Assembly: GCA_020410825.1 (NCBI GenBank)
Contig: CP084576.1
Location: 868,001-932,000, forward strand
Reading direction: 5' to 3'
DNA length: 64,000 nucleotides
DNA from: Candidatus Megaera endosymbiont of Mesostigma viride
GTDB lineage: Bacteria; Pseudomonadota; Alphaproteobacteria; Rickettsiales; Rickettsiaceae
Below the pieces are notes generated by a model. It did no database searches. It saw only the letters and a list, made by a program, of their open reading frames with translations, and had not been told where the DNA came from. Of the stretch, positions 38,679 through 47,337 are shown piece by piece. The stretch's first letter is position 1. Each line of letters starts with the position of its first letter. The position numbers and the translations under genes were made by a program.

Positions 38679-40424
38679 TTATACTTCTTGGAATTTCCAT
38701 AGTTTTTTATAAAGGCCTTTATGGTTATGCAGTAGCTCCTGGTGAGTACCTTCTTCAATAATTTTACCTTTATCCATAATAAGGATTCTGTCCATATGTT
38801 TTAGAGTAGAAAGTCTATGAGCAATTGCAACAACCGTTTTCCCTTTACTTTCAATAAGAAAATTAAGGCTATCCTGAATTAATTTTTCAGTATGACTATC
38901 AAGCGATGATGTAGCTTCATCTAGAATCAGTATAGGAGCATCTTTTAGAATAGCCCTAGCAATAGAGATACGCTGCCTTTGCCCGCCTGAAAGCTTTACT
39001 CCCCTTTCTCCTACATAAGTTTGGTATTGGTGTGTGAGTCCAACAATAAATTCATGAATATGAGCAGCTTTACTTGCAGCTATAACTTCTTCATCGGTAG
39101 CATCCAGCCTACCATATCTTATATTTTCTAAAATCGATCTATGAAATAACATTGTATCTTGAGGAATAACTGAAATATTTTCCCGAAGAGAATCTTGGCT
39201 TATATCATTAATATTTTGGCCGTCGATAAGTATTTGACCCATTGACACTTTAAAATATTTAAGCAATAAATTTACTAGAGAGGATTTACCTGCCCCTGAA
39301 TAACCGACCAACCCTATTTTCTCCCCAGGTTTTATTGCTAAATTAAGGTTTTTAAAGACCTTTTCTTCTTCGCTATAACCAAAACTGACCTCCTTAAATT
39401 CTATCTGCGGTCTGTTAATCTTCAAAGACCTAGCATTGGGCTGGTCAACATCAATTTGAGGAGCATACAAAAAATTGATTGAACTTTGTAAATCTCCAAT
39501 AATACGGACAAAATTCTGCATTGATTGAGTTATTCTCCAGGTTTCATCTATGATCACTACCGAAATAGAAAAAACAAAAGCAAAATCTCCCACACTAATT
39601 AGCCCATTTTGGCGTAAATGTACCATATAAAATATAAAAAATGTTGTCATTATCAGAAAGAATGCCCCACTAACTACATTGCTAATAAAAGCATACTTGT
39701 AAAGGAGAATTTGTTTTGGAACGAATTCAGTTGATATTTGATCATCTAATTTCTTTAGTTCTATTTTTCTAGTGGCAAAAGATAAAACTGCAATAATATT
39801 GCTAATCTTGTCTGAAATCTGACCAATTAGAGAATGTTTTGCTTCGGTTTCAGCAAAAGCAGCCTGATTTAACTTGATTGAAACCTTGTACATGATAGGA
39901 AAATATAAAATACTCCAAGCACAAAGGAATAAGCTAAGGTTTGGGTGAATCATAGCAAGAACAAAAAAGCTAATAATAACTTTTAGAATTTGTTGAAATA
40001 AACCATGGTGCATTTCAGCCCAAAAATGATCATAACCATCTAAAATACCTTTAATTTTACTGCTTATGGCACCTGTAAAGTTATTTTGGAAGAAACTATA
40101 AGAATGGTGCTGTACATAATCATATGATTTTAACAATAATGACCTTCTAACTTGAGGCTCTGCAATCCATTCTAAAATATTGCTTATCCTCCATGCAGCT
40201 TCCATAACCACTTGTGAGAGGATAAAAATAGTAATTGGGAAAATAATATCGTTGTAATTTATGCTGCGCTCTACTGACATTAAGTCAATAAATAACTTGA
40301 CGGCATAATGATAAGCAAATGGAAAGACAGCCCCTATTACAGGAGCTATAAGCATTCCTGCATAATACCATTTGTAAGGCTTTATATGTTGCCAGAAAAA
40401 GGAAATAATAGATATGTTTTTCAT
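38679..40424 (-). CDS. ABC exporter, fused membrane and ATPase domains
   Basis: A 581-residue half-transporter: six membrane segments in residues 15-300 and an ATPase domain with Walker A GYSGAGKSS, signature LSGGQRQRISIARAIL, Walker B PILILDEATSSLD and H-loop IAHRLSTL. It belongs to the MsbA/multidrug exporter group; the substrate cannot be told from sequence. The SMR gene ends 10 bases upstream, suggesting one efflux operon. Confidence 0.93.
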   Translation of the reverse strand: MKNISIISFFWQHIKPYKWYYAGMLIAPVIGAVFPFAYHYAVKLFIDLMSVERSINYNDIIFPITIFILSQVVMEAAWRISNILEWIAEPQVRRSLLLKSYDYVQHHSYSFFQNNFTGAISSKIKGILDGYDHFWAEMHHGLFQQILKVIISFFVLAMIHPNLSLFLCAWSILYFPIMYKVSIKLNQAAFAETEAKHSLIGQISDKISNIIAVLSFATRKIELKKLDDQISTEFVPKQILLYKYAFISNVVSGAFFLIMTTFFIFYMVHLRQNGLISVGDFAFVFSISVVIIDETWRITQSMQNFVRIIGDLQSSINFLYAPQIDVDQPNARSLKINRPQIEFKEVSFGYSEEEKVFKNLNLAIKPGEKIGLVGYSGAGKSSLVNLLLKYFKVSMGQILIDGQNINDISQDSLRENISVIPQDTMLFHRSILENIRYGRLDATDEEVIAASKAAHIHEFIVGLTHQYQTYVGERGVKLSGGQRQRISIARAILKDAPILILDEATSSLDSHTEKLIQDSLNFLIESKGKTVVAIAHRLSTLKHMDRILIMDKGKIIEEGTHQELLHNHKGLYKKLWKFQEV

Positions 40425-40434
40425 ATTATTTTGA

Positions 40435-40752
40435 TCATTTTATCCCTAACTTTAGCCCAATTATTCCTATTAAAATCATCCCAACACAAATGATATTCTT
40501 AACCGAAATCGGATCTTTCAGTATTAACAGACCGTAAATGAATACCCCTACTATTCCAATACCAGTCCATACTGCGTAAGCTATGCTCATTGGAATGGTT
40601 TTAGTGGCTAATCCCAGAAAAATTACACTAAGAGCCATGGAAATTATTACTAAAACAAAAGAAATAGTAATTTTAAATCCATCGCAATATTTTATCCCTA
40701 CTGCCCAAAATATTTCAAATATCCCTGCCATAAAAAGGTAAAACCAAGACAT
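40435..40752 (-). CDS. sugE: SMR-family efflux protein, SugE/Gdx type
   Basis: A 105-residue, four-segment small multidrug resistance protein. The N-terminal AGIFEIFWAVGIKYCDGF carries the essential Glu (E13), and KTIPMSIAYAVWTGIGIVG is the SMR signature. The WAVG-K-GF pattern resembles the Gdx (SugE) guanidinium exporter subtype rather than EmrE. Ten bases precede the ABC exporter gene. Confidence 0.88.
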   Translation of the reverse strand: MSWFYLFMAGIFEIFWAVGIKYCDGFKITISFVLVIISMALSVIFLGLATKTIPMSIAYAVWTGIGIVGVFIYGLLILKDPISVKNIICVGMILIGIIGLKLGIK

Positions 40753-41135
40753 ATTTTTAACTGATTAATAAATTATGATATAAAAATAAGTAATATTATT
40801 AATATATGCAATTATTGTTAGACATTGCGCTTTCCATATACCTTACAAATTCAAGCCATATGAAAATACTTACAGAAAATCAACAGAATAAAGGACAAGT
40901 TAATCTAACACCCCTAAAGTAAAATTGGGATATTTCTTTACTCTAGCGTATAACCCATTATAGTAATTGAATTGAGAAGCATCAAGAGAACAATAACAAC
41001 TTCATTAAAAATAATTTGGGGCTAATTTATATAGCAGCTGTTATGCGGCTTCTATACTTTTTGCTTATTCCCCAAATTCTTAATTACAAAGACAAATTTA
41101 TGGCTTATGGAAGCCTAGAAAAGGAAATATATTAC
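40753..41135. other. Intergenic region with a long-range inverted repeat
   Basis: About 380 bases between rplT and the SMR gene, with no convincing frame. AATTTGGGG (41013-41021) and CCCCAAATT (41070-41078) are exact complements 48 bases apart, and the interior (41030-41055) can pair TATAG with CTATA, giving a two-stem structure. It lies downstream of rplT on the minus strand without a T run, so it may be an mRNA 3' structure or a small RNA. Confidence 0.4.
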
Positions 41136-41498
41136 TTATTTTGCGGTTAAACCTTTTTTGGCTTGCTCTACAATGTGGGCAAAACTATCGGCATTATTTA
41201 CAGCAAGCTCTGCTAGCATTTTACGATCCACAACAACTCCGGACTTATTTAATCCATTGATAAAAGTAGAATAAACCATTCCATGCTCTCTTACAGCTGC
41301 ATTAATTCTTTGAATCCAGAGGCCTCTGAAATCACGCTTACGATTTCTACGATCTCTATACGCATACTGCAATCCTTTTTCTACTTTCTCAATTGCTATT
41401 CTAAAACAATTCTTTGCCCTGCCTCTATAACCTTTAGCAAGCTTGATTATTTTTTTGTGGCGACTTTTGGATACTATTCCTGCTTTTGCACGTGTCAT
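41136..41498 (-). CDS. rplT: 50S ribosomal protein L20
   Basis: A 120-residue L20 with the usual basic N-terminal helix ([30 protein letters not shown]) and the [22 protein letters not shown] motif. It follows rpmI by 17 bases. In E. coli L20 represses its own operon by binding mRNA; no equivalent structure is asserted here. Confidence 0.98.
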   Translation of the reverse strand: MTRAKAGIVSKSRHKKIIKLAKGYRGRAKNCFRIAIEKVEKGLQYAYRDRRNRKRDFRGLWIQRINAAVREHGMVYSTFINGLNKSGVVVDRKMLAELAVNNADSFAHIVEQAKKGLTAK

Positions 41499-41515
41499 AA
41501 TTTCACTCTCATTTT

Positions 41516-41722
41516 TTAATTAGTCCCATTAGGAAGGAAAATCTTTACTAATCTCTTCGCATCTTCATCACCAAGTATTGTAGTTCCTCTTTGATTGCGA
41601 AGTTGAGCTTTCGTACGACGTCTCATAAAGTGCTGCTTACCTGCCTGACTAGCTTTTACTTTGCCGCTTGCAGTAAGCTTAAAGCGCTTTTTTGCACCCG
41701 AATGTGTCTTCATTTTAGGCAT
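41516..41722 (-). CDS. rpmI: 50S ribosomal protein L35
   Basis: A 68-residue L35, [23 protein letters not shown]... with the LR-QRGTTIL end. First of rpmI-rplT; infC is not directly upstream, so the pair has its own promoter (41802-41829) and a leader of about 70 bases. Confidence 0.97.
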   Translation of the reverse strand: MPKMKTHSGAKKRFKLTASGKVKASQAGKQHFMRRRTKAQLRNQRGTTILGDEDAKRLVKIFLPNGTN

Positions 41723-41801
41723 ATTGACTCTCTATTTTGGCATTTAAAAAAATAAACAAACAGCAAATTAGGCATACCAGAGCCACGTTGCTGTAAAGGG
41801 C

Positions 41802-41829
41802 ATTATACTTAATGCATATTTTTTTTCAA
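41802..41829 (-). promoter_or_regulatory. Promoter of rpmI-rplT
   Basis: Minus strand TTGAAA (41829-41824), a 16-base spacer and a perfect TATAAT (41807-41802). Distance to the rpmI ATG is about 80 bases. Confidence 0.7.
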
Positions 41830-41875
41830 GCCTTTAGTTATAAAACTAAAACAGATTTTACTAATTAAAGGCTTG
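41827..41875. repeat. 14-bp inverted repeat between rpmI promoter and small secreted protein gene
   Basis: CAAGCCTTTAGTTA (41827-41840) and TAATTAAAGGCTTG (41862-41875) pair along 14 positions with one G-T. The left arm touches the -35 box of the rpmI promoter; the right arm is just downstream of the His-rich gene's stop. Without a T run on the expected side, it is not a standard terminator. Confidence 0.5.
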
Positions 41876-41895
41876 AATTTAGGAGCTTAAAGGAA

Positions 41896-42099
41896 TTACT
41901 TAGAAGCTGATCCTTTTTTTCCGTGGCTATCACCATGATGCTCATGACCTTTGTCATGGCTTTTACCATGCTCTTCATGGGCCTTAGCGTGTCCTTCTTC
42001 ATGAGCCTTTCCAGCTGCAGAACCTTCAGATCCGGTATTTGCAAAAGCAAACTTTGATATCGCAAGAACACTGAGTAATAATGCTAATTTTTTAAACAT
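41896..42099 (-). CDS. Small secreted histidine-rich protein
   Basis: A 67-residue protein with a signal peptide (MFKKLALLLSVLAISKFAFA, cleavage after residue 20) and a mature part of 47 residues with nine His (33, 37, 41, 44, 48, 52, 54, 55, 59) spaced among Glu/Lys/Gly. Such sequences bind Ni, Zn or Cu, so a periplasmic metal-holding role is a reasonable inference. The start has an excellent ribosome-binding site (AAGGAG). It shares its leader and its Gly/Ser-Lys end with the next upstream gene product. Confidence 0.75.
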   Translation of the reverse strand: MFKKLALLLSVLAISKFAFANTGSEGSAAGKAHEEGHAKAHEEHGKSHDKGHEHHGDSHGKKGSASK

Positions 42100-42336
42100 A
42101 ACAGACTCCTTAATAAATTGATAAAAATTTTTATTGATACTACCTTAAACTACTAAACGATGTGCTAGAACTTTTTATTTGTTGTGTTCTATATGCTTTT
42201 TTAATTTTATAGCCTGGTTTTTGTATTATTAATACTTAATCCCGCCACGACGTTAAAAAAGAATAGCGTAGAGATAATAACACTAACCTTTAGCATATAG
42301 AACCACTTATAACTTAGAAAGCTTAACTAAAAATTA

Positions 42337-42522
42337 TTATTTCTTGCTTCCTTTTCCTTTTTCATTCAACTCTTTTTCTGCAGTTGCATCATCCTGAAGC
42401 GCTGCATCTTTGCTAACTTCAGTAACAGGAGTAGTTTCAGCTGAACCTTTAGCAGAACCTGTTGCAAAAGCAACTTTTGACAAAGCAAATACACTAACTA
42501 GAATAACAAGTAATCTTAACAT
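42337..42522 (-). CDS. Small secreted protein, leader-related to the His-rich protein
   Basis: A 61-residue protein with signal peptide (MLRLLVILVSVFALSKVAFA) and a hydrophilic 41-residue mature part rich in Ala, Lys, Glu, Asp, ending GKGSKK. SKxAFA followed by a TGS/GSA stretch matches the neighbour at 41896-42099 although the core lacks His, so the two are likely divergent paralogues. AAGGAG precedes the ATG. Confidence 0.7.
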   Translation of the reverse strand: MLRLLVILVSVFALSKVAFATGSAKGSAETTPVTEVSKDAALQDDATAEKELNEKGKGSKK

Positions 42523-42585
42523 TTTAAACTCCTTAAATAAATTAAATTGGTGTACACACTATAGCATTTTTTTAGAAAAAATAAA

Positions 42586-43437
42586 CTAGATTCTATGCTT
42601 TGTTCCTTTTAGAGAATTACAAATTTTATAAATTTTACTTTTTTTGTAATGTTTGTGGTATTTTTGAAACAATTGTTGAGTAATATCTTTTGTGTGCGTA
42701 TCCAGAATAAGTAGATTTTTAATTTCTGTGATTAGTTTTTCCTCAGAAGATTCGAGTGATTTTTTACCGGAAATCAATAATACTATCTCTCCTTTGGGTA
42801 AATTGTGACTGTAATATTTTATTAAACTTTCTATATCAGACGTTCTCGATTCCTGAAAGAGCTTGGTCAATTCTCTAGAAACATTAGCTTCTCGATTACC
42901 GAGAATTTTTAATGCAGCCTGCAACGAATCCACTATTCTGGTAGATCTGTCAAAAAAGATAAGTGTTGCATCGACTTCTGCAAATTCTAAAAAAACCTTT
43001 TCCTTTCCTATATCCGTTTTGGGAAGAAACCCAGCAAATATAAACCGGTCAGAGGGTAAACCCGAAAGAGTTAATGCTGCTATCGGAGCAGAAACCCCAG
43101 GTGCTATATCAATAAAATATCCTTTTTCTTTTACTTCTCTAACCAATTTATATCCGGGATCAGAAATTAACGGCGTTCCGGCATCAGAAATTAAAGAAAC
43201 AACTTTACCGGCTTCTATATTTTTTATTATGTATTTACGAGTTGTCTCATCACTTTTGTCATTATATATGGAAAGAGAGCCGGTGATATTATGTTTTGCT
43301 AGTAATTTTGCTGATATTCTGGTATCCTCACATAAAATAATATCAGAGTTCTTTAGAGTCTCAAGTGCCCGAATGGTAATGTCATTTAAGTTACCAATTG
43401 GAGTTGATACTATATAAAGCCCGGGTCTAAAATTCAT
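42586..43437 (-). CDS. rsmI: 16S rRNA 2'-O-methyltransferase RsmI
   Basis: Methylates C1402 of 16S rRNA. The 283-residue protein begins GLYIVSTPIGNLNDITIRALETLK, with DTRISAKLL, SDAGTPLISDPGYKLV and the GEIVLLISG end of the tetrapyrrole methylase-like fold. Divergent from the LpoA-like gene with 37 bases between, the same neighbourhood as yraL/yraM in E. coli. Confidence 0.95.
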   Translation of the reverse strand: MNFRPGLYIVSTPIGNLNDITIRALETLKNSDIILCEDTRISAKLLAKHNITGSLSIYNDKSDETTRKYIIKNIEAGKVVSLISDAGTPLISDPGYKLVREVKEKGYFIDIAPGVSAPIAALTLSGLPSDRFIFAGFLPKTDIGKEKVFLEFAEVDATLIFFDRSTRIVDSLQAALKILGNREANVSRELTKLFQESRTSDIESLIKYYSHNLPKGEIVLLISGKKSLESSEEKLITEIKNLLILDTHTKDITQQLFQKYHKHYKKSKIYKICNSLKGTKHRI

Positions 43438-43474
43438 ATTAAATAAGAATTGTCTTAAAATTTAGGAATATAAC

Positions 43475-44647
43475 ATGAACAACATAAAACAAAAATTTAC
43501 AAAATTCATTATTTCTTTTTGTTTTCTATTGGTTCTTACTGCTTGTGAATCTAGTAACAATAACACTAATAGTAAAAAAAGCTTATCAAATAATACCATT
43601 ACTGAGGTTGCGCTTTTACTACCATTATCTGGTGAAAATGAATTACTCGCAAAACAATACGCTGGAATGATAAAAATGGGATTAGGAGATGGTGCTAAAA
43701 CAAAAATTAAAGTAACTTCTTATGACTGTTCCGATGAAATTAAATTAAAAGAATCCATTAAAAGAATATTAGAACAAAAAATTAAGATCATAATTGGGCC
43801 GATATATTCTAAAGATACTAAGGTTCTCTCTGCAGCGATCAAAGATAAAGACGTAATTGCTCTCTCTCTTTCAAATGACCCAACATTAGCTGATAATAAT
43901 ATGTTTATCTTTGGTCATGCTCCTATGAGACAAATCGAACAAATTACTACTTATCTAATAAATAACGAATATAAGAATTATGTAATTTTATTACCAACCG
44001 GTAGACACACACAAATTGTTAGCAAAATAATTCAGAATATTATAGCGAATAAAGAAGCAACACTCAGTAGAATGGAATTTTATAATAATACTGATGAAGA
44101 TATAGAGAAAGCAGTTAATATTGTTTCTGATACTGTAAGTAATTTAAATGAACAGGATGAGATTTTAAAAAGGCCGGTAGTCATAGTGGGTGATGACCCA
44201 GAAAATTTAAAAAAGATATACCAATTTGCAAAAAATTTTAATTTAGATAAAAAGGCTGTTATCGCAGGCGATAACAGAATAGATGTAATCGATGATAAGC
44301 AATTTGAAATTATTTACACCGGATCAATTACTCTGGAAAATGGCAACCTAAAGCAAAGAGCTGCTACTTTAGGCATAAATTATTTCTCCTTTATGCACGC
44401 TCTTGCTTATGATGCTGGAAAGATAGTTGCAAGTAACATAATCGGTAATTACAGACAGGAAGATTTTTTAACTAGATTAAAAAGTTCCAAAAAGTTTTCG
44501 GGTGTATCGGGCAAGTTATATTTTATAGATTCTATAGCCCAGCGTGAATACGAAATTATCAAAAAGCAGAATGGAGTATACACTCTACAAGATAACTATC
44601 CAAAAGCAGAGATAGAGGAAAAAGTTTTATCAATTCCTAATAATTAA
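43475..44647 (+). CDS. LpoA-like penicillin-binding protein activator lipoprotein
   Basis: A 390-residue lipoprotein: signal peptide ending LTAC (Cys24) and a Ser/Asn linker, then a type I periplasmic-binding-protein fold (EVALLLPLSGENELLAKQYAGMIKMGL near 42-70; KIIIGPIYS; two alpha/beta lobes). LpoA-like proteins of this fold sit on the outer membrane and stimulate PBP1A. Its position between rsmI and the PBP1A gene supports that role. No amino acid-binding motif proves transport. Confidence 0.85.
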   Translation: MNNIKQKFTKFIISFCFLLVLTACESSNNNTNSKKSLSNNTITEVALLLPLSGENELLAKQYAGMIKMGLGDGAKTKIKVTSYDCSDEIKLKESIKRILEQKIKIIIGPIYSKDTKVLSAAIKDKDVIALSLSNDPTLADNNMFIFGHAPMRQIEQITTYLINNEYKNYVILLPTGRHTQIVSKIIQNIIANKEATLSRMEFYNNTDEDIEKAVNIVSDTVSNLNEQDEILKRPVVIVGDDPENLKKIYQFAKNFNLDKKAVIAGDNRIDVIDDKQFEIIYTGSITLENGNLKQRAATLGINYFSFMHALAYDAGKIVASNIIGNYRQEDFLTRLKSSKKFSGVSGKLYFIDSIAQREYEIIKKQNGVYTLQDNYPKAEIEEKVLSIPNN

Positions 44648-44777
44648 TTTTTGCTGAAAGTAGTAATGCATAGGGCAGTTAACCTTAACTCTGAAAAAGA
44701 TCAGATTCACATAATTAATGACTTTTTTTGAACTTATCTCTATATTTAAAAAATCAAAATAAATTATACAGTTACTA

Positions 44778-47177
44778 ATGCTTAGATTTTTAATCCTTGC
44801 AACTAAGCTAAGTTTAGCCCTTGCTATTTTGGGGATTGCAGTTGTAATTGCTATTCTATGGCACTTTAGCCAAGATCTGCCGGATTATTCACAATTAAAA
44901 GAATATCACCCTCCCTGCGTAACTAGGATTTATTCAGCAGATGGAAAATTGATTGAAGAATATGCGAAAGAAAAGAGAATTTTTGTCCCGATAAATAGCG
45001 TACCTAAGTCTCTTGCACAAGCCTTTATAGCAGCTGAGGATAAAAATTTTTATAGTCATCCCGGTATTGATATATTCAGTATTATCAGAGCGGCATTTGC
45101 AAATGTTTCTCATGTTATTAATGGTACTAGATTTGAAGGCGGATCAACTATTACTCAACAAGTTGTAAAAAACTTTCTATTAACTTCGGAAAGGTCGATT
45201 GAAAGGAAAGTTAAAGAAGCCATACTTTCCTATATGATTTCTCAGGTTTTGTCCAAAGACCAAATTCTAGAGCTATATTTAAATCAGCTCTTTTTAGGAA
45301 AAGGTTATGGGATTGCAGCTGCAGCGCTTGGTTATTTTAACAAATCAGTAGAAGAATTATCTATCGCCGAATCTGCTTTTTTGGCTTCGCTTCCCAAAGC
45401 CCCGTCGCAATATGGCTCTGAGAAAAATTACGAAAGAGCACTAGCACGAAGAAATTACGTAATCGGACGCATGTATGATGATGGATATATTACTGAAAAA
45501 GAAGCAAGAGACTCAATAAATGAACCACTAAAACTCGTTAAACAAGATAAAGTTCAGACTCTAGATGCAGATTATTATGCCGAGCAAGTACGGTCGGAAG
45601 TAATAGGCATGTTTGGTGAAGAGTATTTCTATACAGCAGGTTTAACTATCATAAGTTGTGTAGATTCCAAGTTACAGGAAAATGCTGCTAATGCTTTACG
45701 TTTTGGTATTAAGACTTATGATATGAAAAGAGGTTACAGAGGACCTCTTAGGAATATCCCTTTAACTAATTGGCAGAAAGATTTAGAAGCTCTTCCAAGA
45801 CCGGTTGGGTTAAGGCATTACAAACTCGCAGTAGTATTAAACGTTGAAAACTCTCGTGCAAAAATAGGATTACGTGACGGTAAAACGGCCTTTATTAAAC
45901 TTGCGGATATGGCTTGGACAAAAACAAATCTGAATTCAGTGAGGGATTTACTTAAAAACGGGGATGTTATAGTAGTCGAAAAAATAGAGAATGATTATAA
46001 ACTACAACAGATACCAGAGGTTAATGGCGGTATAATGGTAGTTGAACCTTACACGGGAAGGGTTCTGGCAGCAGAAGGCGGTTATGATTACGATATAAGC
46101 AAATTTGATAGAACTACCCAAGCAAAAAGGCAACCTGGTTCTTTAATCAAGCCTTTTGTTTATTTAGCAGCCCTCGAAAATGGTGCTAAACCTAATGATT
46201 TATTTCCCGATTCTCCTATTGAAATTTATCAAGGCGCAGGAATGCCTGTATGGAAACCTAAAAATTGGGACAACAAATTTATGGGCACAATGACCCTGCG
46301 GAAAGGATTGGAAAAATCGCGTAACAGTATCACTGTTAGGGTTGGACAGATAGCAGGCCTTAGAAAAATCGCTGAAACCTTTAAAAGGTTTGGTATTAAC
46401 GATAACCCATCACCAAAAATCCATTCAATTGTACTCGGAGCCCTGGAAAGTACTCTGGAGCGGATGACTATGGCTTATAGCATTATTGCTAATAAGGGCC
46501 GAAAAGTTACACCACATTATATTGAGTTAATTAAGGATAGAAAGGGGAACGTCCTCTACCGTAGGGATTATACAGAATGTATTGAATGTAAGGAATATAA
46601 ACGTGATGAAGCCGGAAATGCCTTACTACCGGTAATTCCAGTATCGTCAGGACATATCATTACCGATGATGCCACAGATTATCAAATTACTTCTATTTTA
46701 ATGGGGGCAATCCAAAGAGGAACTGGGCAAGCAGCAAAAATCATTCCTAAAGTTATAGCCGGTAAAACTGGTACAAGTAACGAGGGGAAAGACACCTGGT
46801 TTATAGGATTTACCCCCAGAATAGTAGTAGGTACTTATATCGGTTATGATACCCCACGAAGCCTCGGCAAAAGTGCAACTGGCGCTACTGTTGCACTCCC
46901 AATATTTATAAATTTTATGAATAACGGTTACAAGGATATTGAATCTGTTGATTTTGAGATACCAAAATCAATTAATTTAATTCCAGTAAACTATGATACT
47001 GGTAAACCATCAACAGAAAAAGGTTCAATAATAGAAGCTTTTAAAGCAAATTATTATGATACAGAATTAAAGGATTTGGAAAGTAAAACCCAGCTAGAAG
47101 ACTTTTTCGATCCTTTCTCAAAAATCCAGGATAATATTATATTACAGAAAGAAGATCCTTCGGATGAAATATATTAA
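44778..47177 (+). CDS. mrcA: Penicillin-binding protein 1A (class A)
   Basis: Bifunctional peptidoglycan synthase of 799 residues. One membrane anchor (about 7-29), a GT51 domain with catalytic E87 (AAEDKNFYSHPGID) and GGSTITQQVVKNFLL, then a transpeptidase domain with S455-xx-K458 (PGSLIKPF), S514-R-N516 and the KTG motif at 663-665 (AGKTGTSN). All three transpeptidase motifs are intact. It follows the LpoA-like gene by 130 bases. This implies that the cell makes peptidoglycan. Confidence 0.97.
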   Translation: MLRFLILATKLSLALAILGIAVVIAILWHFSQDLPDYSQLKEYHPPCVTRIYSADGKLIEEYAKEKRIFVPINSVPKSLAQAFIAAEDKNFYSHPGIDIFSIIRAAFANVSHVINGTRFEGGSTITQQVVKNFLLTSERSIERKVKEAILSYMISQVLSKDQILELYLNQLFLGKGYGIAAAALGYFNKSVEELSIAESAFLASLPKAPSQYGSEKNYERALARRNYVIGRMYDDGYITEKEARDSINEPLKLVKQDKVQTLDADYYAEQVRSEVIGMFGEEYFYTAGLTIISCVDSKLQENAANALRFGIKTYDMKRGYRGPLRNIPLTNWQKDLEALPRPVGLRHYKLAVVLNVENSRAKIGLRDGKTAFIKLADMAWTKTNLNSVRDLLKNGDVIVVEKIENDYKLQQIPEVNGGIMVVEPYTGRVLAAEGGYDYDISKFDRTTQAKRQPGSLIKPFVYLAALENGAKPNDLFPDSPIEIYQGAGMPVWKPKNWDNKFMGTMTLRKGLEKSRNSITVRVGQIAGLRKIAETFKRFGINDNPSPKIHSIVLGALESTLERMTMAYSIIANKGRKVTPHYIELIKDRKGNVLYRRDYTECIECKEYKRDEAGNALLPVIPVSSGHIITDDATDYQITSILMGAIQRGTGQAAKIIPKVIAGKTGTSNEGKDTWFIGFTPRIVVGTYIGYDTPRSLGKSATGATVALPIFINFMNNGYKDIESVDFEIPKSINLIPVNYDTGKPSTEKGSIIEAFKANYYDTELKDLESKTQLEDFFDPFSKIQDNIILQKEDPSDEIY

Positions 47178-47337
47178 ACTCTACTTATAACAATTAAAGG
47201 GTAGTAAGGTTAAATATGATTTTCCAATTTAAGTAAAATAAGTAAATAGGGCAAAAATTAAGTCAACAGAAAACTTCAACGATAGTCCTAATAGTTACAA
47301 TACTCCAAAGAATTGAGAAGCAGATATACTCTTGCAG

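Noticed and set aside
41865-42071. Alternative frame inside the His-rich gene
   Set aside because: It is a frame shadow: the frame at 41896-42099 has a signal peptide and AAGGAG site, this one has neither.
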